Assembly: GCA_002408345.1 (NCBI GenBank)
Contig: DHRX01000101.1
Coordinates: 41,304 to 51,555 of the forward strand
DNA length: 10,252 nucleotides
Direction: 5' to 3'
DNA from: Firmicutes bacterium UBA5301
GTDB lineage: Bacteria; Bacillota; UBA5301
Shown here: in pieces, positions 5,744 through 10,252 of the stretch
How positions within the stretch are numbered: the stretch's first letter is position 1
How the letters are laid out: every line of letters starts with the position of its first letter
Notes under the pieces: model-generated
The model's database searches: none
Seen by the model: the letters and a program-made list of their open reading frames with translations, nothing else
What the model was told of the DNA's origin: nothing
Translations under genes and position numbers: made by a program

Positions 5744-6436
5744 ATGTCTAAGCCCTTAATCCTAATAGTCGATGATGAACCAGCTATATTAGAATTAATC
5801 CGCTTTCATTTGGAAAAACACAGTTTTTCTGTACTTACCGCTACTGATGGTCTTCACGGTCTAGAATTAGCTCTTACCCAGCATCCGGATTTGGTACTCT
5901 TGGATTTAATGCTCCCAGGCCTTGATGGTTTTGAAGTCTGCCGTCGCTTACAGCAAGCAACCAACATTCCAATTATTATGCTAACCGCTCGGCAAGATGA
6001 GATCGATAAGGTATTAGGTTTAGAAATTGGTGCCGATGACTACATTACAAAACCTTTCAGCTACCGTGAACTATTAGCTCGTATCAAAGCCGTACTTAGA
6101 CGATCCAGTAACTTAGACCAGACCATGACTCGAAATAACACCACAGTTATAACTGTAGGACAATTAACTGTTGACCCCACCCGTTACAAAGCCTTTTGGG
6201 CCAATAATGAGTTGGAGCTAACCCGTAAAGAATTTGAACTTCTCTACCTTTTAGCAGCTAACCCTGGACAAGTTTTTACTAGAGAATATCTAGTTGAATC
6301 GATCTGGGGTTACGAATACGATGGAGATACTCGAACAGTTGATGTCCACATCCGTCGCTTACGAGCTAAACTTGAGAACTCTGACCTCATTGAAACCGTT
6401 CATGGTATCGGCTACCGCTTACAGGAGCTGTCCTGA
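5744..6436 (+). CDS. phoP: OmpR/PhoB-family response regulator, phosphate-response type (230 aa)
   Basis: The receiver domain (about 4-118) has the acidic pair D10/D11, phospho-acceptor D54 in LVLLDLMLPG, T81 and K103 in KPF. A winged-helix DNA-binding domain (about 136-228) follows, with ELTRKEFELLYLL, the GYEYDGDTRTVDVHIRRLRAKL recognition region and a GIGYRL wing. The start ATG has AAGGAG 5 nt upstream. It overlaps the next kinase by one base (TGATG), which indicates coupled translation. Its position before a PhoR-type kinase and the pst genes identifies it as the PhoP/PhoB regulator of the phosphate-starvation response. It should bind the hexamer repeats upstream of pstS. The name phoP follows Firmicute usage; phoB would be equivalent. 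The wider OmpR family is certain, and the phosphate role is inferred from context. Confidence 0.93.
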   Translation: MSKPLILIVDDEPAILELIRFHLEKHSFSVLTATDGLHGLELALTQHPDLVLLDLMLPGLDGFEVCRRLQQATNIPIIMLTARQDEIDKVLGLEIGADDYITKPFSYRELLARIKAVLRRSSNLDQTMTRNNTTVITVGQLTVDPTRYKAFWANNELELTRKEFELLYLLAANPGQVFTREYLVESIWGYEYDGDTRTVDVHIRRLRAKLENSDLIETVHGIGYRLQELS

Positions 6437-8181
6437 TGCGCCCTACTTTACTCAACAAACTAACCTGGGCCTATCTTACTCTGTTAACCATAGTAATCGG
6501 AATAGTCGCCTTTTTTACCCTTAATTCAGCGGTCTACCATTTAGAACAACAGATCGCCTCGGAAATGTTAGCCTGCTCTAAACTATTTGAGTTAGCCCTT
6601 ACAACCAGTACTAACTCCCCCTCTCAGCTAATCCAAGAATTTAAAGTGGCTACCGGAGCCCGACTAACCCTTATTGCACCAGATGGAACCGTTCTAGCTG
6701 ATACCGAAGAAGATCCAACTAAAATGGAAAACCACCTTAACCGTCCAGAAATCCAAAAAGCCACTACTGATAACGTTGGGCAGGTTACTCGCTTCAGCAC
6801 AACCACTAATATACGAACAATTTATTTTGCCAAAACCATAAATGGCGATCCCTCCCGAGGGTTCATCCGCTTAGCTTACCCTTTGAGGACTGTCAGCCTC
6901 TTAAAACTGGAAATTGGTCAGAGAATATCCTGGATAGTCCTTTTAACAGCGCTACTTACCGGTATCATCGCCTACCTATTTTTAAGAAGCCTAATTAAAC
7001 CGCTACATAATATCAGCATTGCTTCCCAAGCTATTGCCGCCGGCGATTTTACCCAGAAAATTGCAGAAGAAGGCGCACTGGAAATCCAGGAGCTAGCCCG
7101 GTCTTTTAACATAATGGCCACCGATATTAGTCAGCTCCTGGCTAAACTAACCGATGAACGCCAGCAAATTGAAGCTATCTTGGTTAGTATGGATGATGGG
7201 GTAGTTGTTTCTGACGCCCAAGGTTACCTCGTCTTAATTAACCCTGCAGCAGAGAGGATTTTCCAGGTTCACAGCACCGTTGTTTTAGGAAAACACCTCC
7301 TGGAAGTTATCCGCAATTATGATTTAGCAACCGCTTTTGAGAAAACCATTAAGGAAAACAGTTCCTCGACCCAAGAACTACGTATTTTTTCGCCACGAGA
7401 GATGATAATCAGCGTTAATATTACCCCAATTCGCGATGTTGATGGCAACGCCCACGGGGCCGTAGCCACCATTCACGATATTACTACTATCCGCCAACTT
7501 GAACAGTTGCGAACCGAGTTTGTCGGTAATGTCTCCCACGAACTAAAAACACCCCTTACCGCTATCAGAGGTTTTACCGAAACTCTACTTACCGAGGAGG
7601 TAGACCAAGAGACAGCTCGCCACTTTCTAGAGGTGATCTCCACCGAATCGCAGCGCCTCTCTCGACTAATCAATGACCTCTTGGATCTTTCTCAGTTAGA
7701 GTCCGCACAGACTCAACTGACCGTAAGTTTAGTTTCCCTTCCAAAGATAGCCGAAGGGGTTGTCGAACTACTTAAAGACCAGTTGCAGCAGAAAAATCTC
7801 CAAATAACTTTAGATTTTCCAGCAGAATTCCCTTTAGTTCATGGGGATAAGGATATGTTAGCTCAGGTTTTTCTTAACCTTCTGGAAAATGCTATTAAGT
7901 ATACTCCGACTAGAGGTCAGATCAAAATTATGGGTACCTTCACAGCCGATCAAATTCAAATAGCTGTCTCTGATACTGGAATGGGAATTCAGAAACAAGA
8001 CTTGCCACGGATCTTTGAACGCTTTTACCGTGTAGATAAGGCCCGTTCTCGGCAACAAGGGGGTACCGGCTTGGGTCTAGCCATCGTTAAACATATTATT
8101 GAACGCCATTCCGGCACCGTCTCGGTGCAAAGCCTACCCGACCAGGGTACAACCTTTCTAATTACCCTTCCGGTAGGTTAA
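6436..8181 (+). CDS. phoR: Membrane sensor histidine kinase, PhoR/PnpS type (581 aa)
   Basis: Transmembrane helix 1 (about 10-30) leads into an extracytoplasmic sensor loop (about 31-163), then transmembrane helix 2 (165-184), HAMP (about 185-238), PAS (about 243-350), HisKA with H368 in VSHELKTPLTAIRGF, and HATPase with N485 (LENAIKYT), D513 (SDTGMGI) and GGTGLGL (542-548). This is the full layout of Gram-positive PhoR/PnpS. AGGAG precedes the ATG by 8 nt, and the start overlaps the phoP stop by one base. PhoR kinases phosphorylate PhoP when phosphate is scarce, with the PstSCAB/PhoU system often part of the signal. The pst operon directly downstream supports this assignment. The sequence alone does not prove phosphate specificity. 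Confidence 0.93.
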   Translation: MRPTLLNKLTWAYLTLLTIVIGIVAFFTLNSAVYHLEQQIASEMLACSKLFELALTTSTNSPSQLIQEFKVATGARLTLIAPDGTVLADTEEDPTKMENHLNRPEIQKATTDNVGQVTRFSTTTNIRTIYFAKTINGDPSRGFIRLAYPLRTVSLLKLEIGQRISWIVLLTALLTGIIAYLFLRSLIKPLHNISIASQAIAAGDFTQKIAEEGALEIQELARSFNIMATDISQLLAKLTDERQQIEAILVSMDDGVVVSDAQGYLVLINPAAERIFQVHSTVVLGKHLLEVIRNYDLATAFEKTIKENSSSTQELRIFSPREMIISVNITPIRDVDGNAHGAVATIHDITTIRQLEQLRTEFVGNVSHELKTPLTAIRGFTETLLTEEVDQETARHFLEVISTESQRLSRLINDLLDLSQLESAQTQLTVSLVSLPKIAEGVVELLKDQLQQKNLQITLDFPAEFPLVHGDKDMLAQVFLNLLENAIKYTPTRGQIKIMGTFTADQIQIAVSDTGMGIQKQDLPRIFERFYRVDKARSRQQGGTGLGLAIVKHIIERHSGTVSVQSLPDQGTTFLITLPVG

Positions 8182-8209
8182 CCCCAAGAGATTTAACAAT
8201 TAGTTAACC
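8178..8209 (+). promoter_or_regulatory. PhoP-box-like repeats upstream of pstS
   Basis: TTAACA (8193-8198) and TTAACC (8204-8209) are direct repeats with an exact 11-bp period (5-nt spacer), the arrangement described for Bacillus PhoP boxes (TTAACA-like hexamers). A further TTAACC (8178-8183), part of the palindrome GGTTAACC that includes the phoR stop codon, is 15 bp upstream and out of phase. The pair lies directly upstream of the probable -10 region. This fits PhoP-activated transcription of pst, an inference from spacing and context. Confidence 0.6.
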
Positions 8210-8232
8210 TCCTCGCAATATAGAGATAATAT
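8204..8232 (+). promoter_or_regulatory. pstS: Probable pst operon promoter
   Basis: A -10 element is present at GATAAT (8225-8230) or TAATAT (8227-8232). The second PhoP box TTAACC (8204-8209) takes the -35 position, with 17 bp to TAATAT or 15 bp to GATAAT. A poor -35 overlapped by activator boxes is typical of PhoP-dependent promoters. No terminator separates phoR from pstS, so read-through from the phoPR operon may add to expression. Confidence 0.5.
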
Positions 8233-8278
8233 CTGGCTGTTAAACTTAGTTCAGATTAATCTATTGGGAGGTTAAAAA

Positions 8279-9031
8279 ATGCGCAATTTTGGTCTAACTT
8301 GTTTGGCTCTCGTTATCATTTTAGGGTTTGGCTTTCTAATTGCTGAAGCTAAAGTGACCACTTTCACTATCGCCGGGTCAACCTCAGTACAGCCTATTAT
8401 CGAAATGCTAGCTCAGGAATATATGGCTCAACATTCCCAGATACGAATTAATGTACAGGGCGGTGGTTCCAGCGCCGGAGTTAAAGCTGCTGCGACCGGT
8501 ACCGCTGAAATCGGCATGGCCTCACGCCAACTACATCCTGAAGAAAAGGGACTCTGGGAATTCACTTTGGCCTATGACGGTATTGCTGTAATTGTTCACC
8601 CTACCAACCCGATCACCAATTTAACCACAGAGCAAATACATGATATCTTTAGCGGTGCGATCACCGACTGGTCTCAAGTAGGCGGCAAACCCGGACCAAT
8701 TAACGTTATTACTCGAGAAGAAGGCTCCGGAACCAGAGCTGCTTTTGAAGAATTAGTTTTAAAGAAGAAGCCAATCGTTGCCAAGGCCATTGTCCAAGGA
8801 TCTACCGGCGCAGTTAAAGCCACCATAGCTCACGATCCTAGCTCTATTGGTTACATCTCTTTAGCCGCCGCCGATCAGACCATTAAAATTCTAAAAGACG
8901 ATATTAAGCGACCATTCTTACTCCTCTGTACAGCAAGACCCACCGGTGCTGTAGCTAATTTTATAGAATGGCTACGGACCTCCGAAGCTATGGATATAAT
9001 AACTGCAGAAGGGTTGGTACCAGTTAAATGA
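8279..9031 (+). CDS. pstS: Phosphate ABC transporter substrate-binding protein PstS (250 aa)
   Basis: The start ATG 8279 lies 7 nt after GGGAGG. The N-terminus has a hydrophobic core and a signal-peptidase-I-like AEA site at 22-24, with no lipobox cysteine (the only early Cys is residue 8, too close to the start). The mature part shows PstS phosphate-binding segments: AGSTSVQP (32-39), GGGSSAGV (61-68), the MASRQL segment (80-85), EEGSGTR (147-153) and GSTGAVKATIA (174-184). It ends with the usual EGLVPVK. The length fits the short PstS branch. It captures inorganic phosphate outside the membrane and delivers it to PstCA. Its stop overlaps pstC by 4 bp (ATGA). Absence of a lipid anchor is unusual for a monoderm Firmicute; the protein may stay anchored by an uncleaved signal helix. 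Confidence 0.95.
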   Translation: MRNFGLTCLALVIILGFGFLIAEAKVTTFTIAGSTSVQPIIEMLAQEYMAQHSQIRINVQGGGSSAGVKAAATGTAEIGMASRQLHPEEKGLWEFTLAYDGIAVIVHPTNPITNLTTEQIHDIFSGAITDWSQVGGKPGPINVITREEGSGTRAAFEELVLKKKPIVAKAIVQGSTGAVKATIAHDPSSIGYISLAAADQTIKILKDDIKRPFLLLCTARPTGAVANFIEWLRTSEAMDIITAEGLVPVK

Positions 9032-9885
9032 AGCTGAAAAAAGTCGAGCCCTGGATACGCACTCTCCTCTTTCTTGCAGCGGTCTTCTCTATCCTCGCAG
9101 TCGTTCTCATTATCGTCTTCGTTTTTAAGGAAGGACTACCTTTCCTGCGAAAGTGGGGCTTAACCACCTTTATTTTTGGTGAAAACTGGTCACCTACCCG
9201 AGGAAATTTCGGCATTTTCCCGATGTTATTAGGATCAATTTACTTGACCCTAGGGGCTATCCTCATCGGGTTGCCCCTAGGGGTCGGTTGTGCCATTTTC
9301 TTTGCTGAGTTTGCCCCAGCCAAAATAACTAGTTGGGTACGACCTGCTGTTGAAGTATTGGCCGCTATCCCTTCGGTTATCTACGGGTTCCTGGGTCTAC
9401 TGGTTCTAGTCCCTTGGCTTCGCCAACTCTATGGCGGAACAGGCTTTAGCTTACTGGCCGGTTCTTTAGTTCTCGGAATAATGATTCTACCTACGGTGAT
9501 GACAGTATCAGAAGATGCCATCCGAGCTGTTCCGCTTAGTTACAAAGAGGGGAGTCTAGCTCTCGGGGCTACCCGCTGGCAAACTATATCTAAGATAACC
9601 CTCCCAGCTGCTCAATCAGGAATTGTTGCTTCGGTAGTTTTAGGGATGGGACGAGCTCTCGGTGAAACCATGGCTGTTATCATGATTACCGGTAACGTAG
9701 CTCAGGTTCCCACTTCACTACTTTCGCCGCTACGAACTTTAACCGGAAATATAGCTCTAGAAATGGGCTATGCCGCTGGTCAACATCAGCAAGCGCTCTT
9801 TGCTACCGGCGTAATCCTCTTCATCCTAATCTTCGTCTTAACCAGTCTGGCTAACCTAGTCCGCTGGAAGGGGGCTACACACTAA
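9028..9885 (+). CDS. pstC: Phosphate ABC transporter permease PstC (285 aa)
   Basis: A polytopic membrane protein with about six hydrophobic segments (near 11-34, 64-94, 108-131, 139-160, 198-222 and 256-278). The permease EAA loop is clear at 174-200 (EGSLALGATRWQTISKITLP), the site that contacts the PstB ATPase. IPSVIYGFLGL (114-124) and RALGETMAV (209-217) are PstC-typical. Length is close to the family norm of about 285-320. The ATG overlaps the pstS stop by 4 bp and lacks a strong ribosome site (AGAAGG is about 14 nt away), so translation is probably coupled. Together with PstA it forms the phosphate channel. Confidence 0.95.
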   Translation: MKLKKVEPWIRTLLFLAAVFSILAVVLIIVFVFKEGLPFLRKWGLTTFIFGENWSPTRGNFGIFPMLLGSIYLTLGAILIGLPLGVGCAIFFAEFAPAKITSWVRPAVEVLAAIPSVIYGFLGLLVLVPWLRQLYGGTGFSLLAGSLVLGIMILPTVMTVSEDAIRAVPLSYKEGSLALGATRWQTISKITLPAAQSGIVASVVLGMGRALGETMAVIMITGNVAQVPTSLLSPLRTLTGNIALEMGYAAGQHQQALFATGVILFILIFVLTSLANLVRWKGATH

Positions 9886-10252
9886 TGCTCACCCCAAAAG
9901 CTAAAGAACGACTAGCTCTTATTATTCTGGGAAGTATTGCGGTTTTAACTGTAGCCATATTAGCAATTACCTTGGGATATCTCCTGGCTAAGGGGCTACC
10001 CGCTATTAACTGGGAGTTTCTGAGTCAAGCACCCCGACGGATGGGGCGGCAGGGCGGAATATTTCCCTTTATCCTTAGTACCTTTTATTTAACTGGAGTA
10101 GCCCTATTTCTCGCTGTACCGGTAGGTGTTGGTGCTGCTATTTACTTAACCGAATATGCCAAAGTTAGATGGTTAACCACTACAGTACGCTTTTTTACCG
10201 AAATTTTAGCTGGAATCCCATCAATTGTTTTTGGGCTCTTTGGGTTTATTTT
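9885..10252 (+). CDS. pstA: Phosphate ABC transporter permease PstA, N-terminal 122 codons (3' end outside window)
   Basis: ATG 9885 shares its A with the pstC TAA stop, and GGAAGGGGG lies about 11 nt upstream. The 122 visible residues carry the first membrane helix (about 11-35), the GLPAINWEFLSQAP segment, the QGGIFPFILSTFYL helix start, VPVGVGAAIYLTEYA, and the beginning of the next helix with EILAGIPSIVFGLFGF, all typical of PstA. The frame stays open to the right edge. A pstB ATPase and phoU would be expected next but lie outside the window. Confidence 0.93.
   Translation, partial: MLTPKAKERLALIILGSIAVLTVAILAITLGYLLAKGLPAINWEFLSQAPRRMGRQGGIFPFILSTFYLTGVALFLAVPVGVGAAIYLTEYAKVRWLTTTVRFFTEILAGIPSIVFGLFGFI

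Noticed and set aside
6294..6524. Plus-strand frame across the phoP/phoR junction
   Set aside because: Out of frame with two certain genes that overlap by one base; low-complexity shadow product.
7858..8058. Minus-strand frames within phoR (also 6624-6806 and 7473-7673)
   Set aside because: All are antisense to conserved sensor, HisKA or HATPase motifs and lack ribosome sites.
8224..8234. Perfect 11-bp palindrome AGATAATATCT at the pst -10 region as an operator
   Set aside because: Very AT-rich and coincides with the -10 element; symmetry may be chance.
9024..9215. Minus-strand frame over the start of pstC
   Set aside because: Basic, low-complexity antisense shadow of a hydrophobic helix.

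Overview
The window looks like chromosomal DNA of an anaerobic or respiratory Firmicute (Clostridia or Peptococcaceae-like). This is inferred from AT-leaning composition, strong GGAGG-type ribosome binding sites, GTG starts, near-consensus TTGaca/TATAAT promoters, hexameric TTAACA-type PhoP boxes of the Bacillus kind, a free-standing GerE-like LuxR regulator, a YkwD-like CAP protein, and a multiheme cytochrome c. The species cannot be fixed from the sequence.

Left part (1-3621, all minus strand): the N-terminal 340 codons of a UbiD-family decarboxylase run off the left edge. Upstream of it lie an 81-residue LuxR/GerE helix-turn-helix protein with its own terminator, and a secreted CAP (SCP/PR-1-like) protein with a Thr-Pro linker, a near-consensus promoter and a terminator. 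Next comes a 57-residue protein of unknown function behind a TTGACA-18-TATAAT promoter. It is followed by about 150 bp of non-coding DNA that ends in a strong terminator. Then comes a secreted c-type cytochrome with eight CxxCH sites and one CX3CH site.

Right part (3774-10252, all plus strand): a 152-bp divergent intergenic region separates the cytochrome from a phosphate-response cluster. The cluster is a large soluble histidine kinase (AcoR-like GAF, two PAS-like regions, HisKA/HATPase), a PhoP/PhoB-type response regulator, a membrane PhoR-type kinase (1-bp overlap with the regulator), a promoter region with 11-bp-spaced PhoP boxes, then pstS, pstC (4-bp overlap) and the start of pstA (1-bp overlap), which runs off the right edge.

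Working model: PhoR and PhoP sense phosphate limitation and switch on the high-affinity Pst transporter through the boxes at 8193-8209. The unusual element is the soluble GAF/PAS kinase placed 14 bp ahead of phoP. It suggests that a second, cytoplasmic signal may feed into the same regulator. No mobile element, CRISPR array, tRNA or rRNA was seen.
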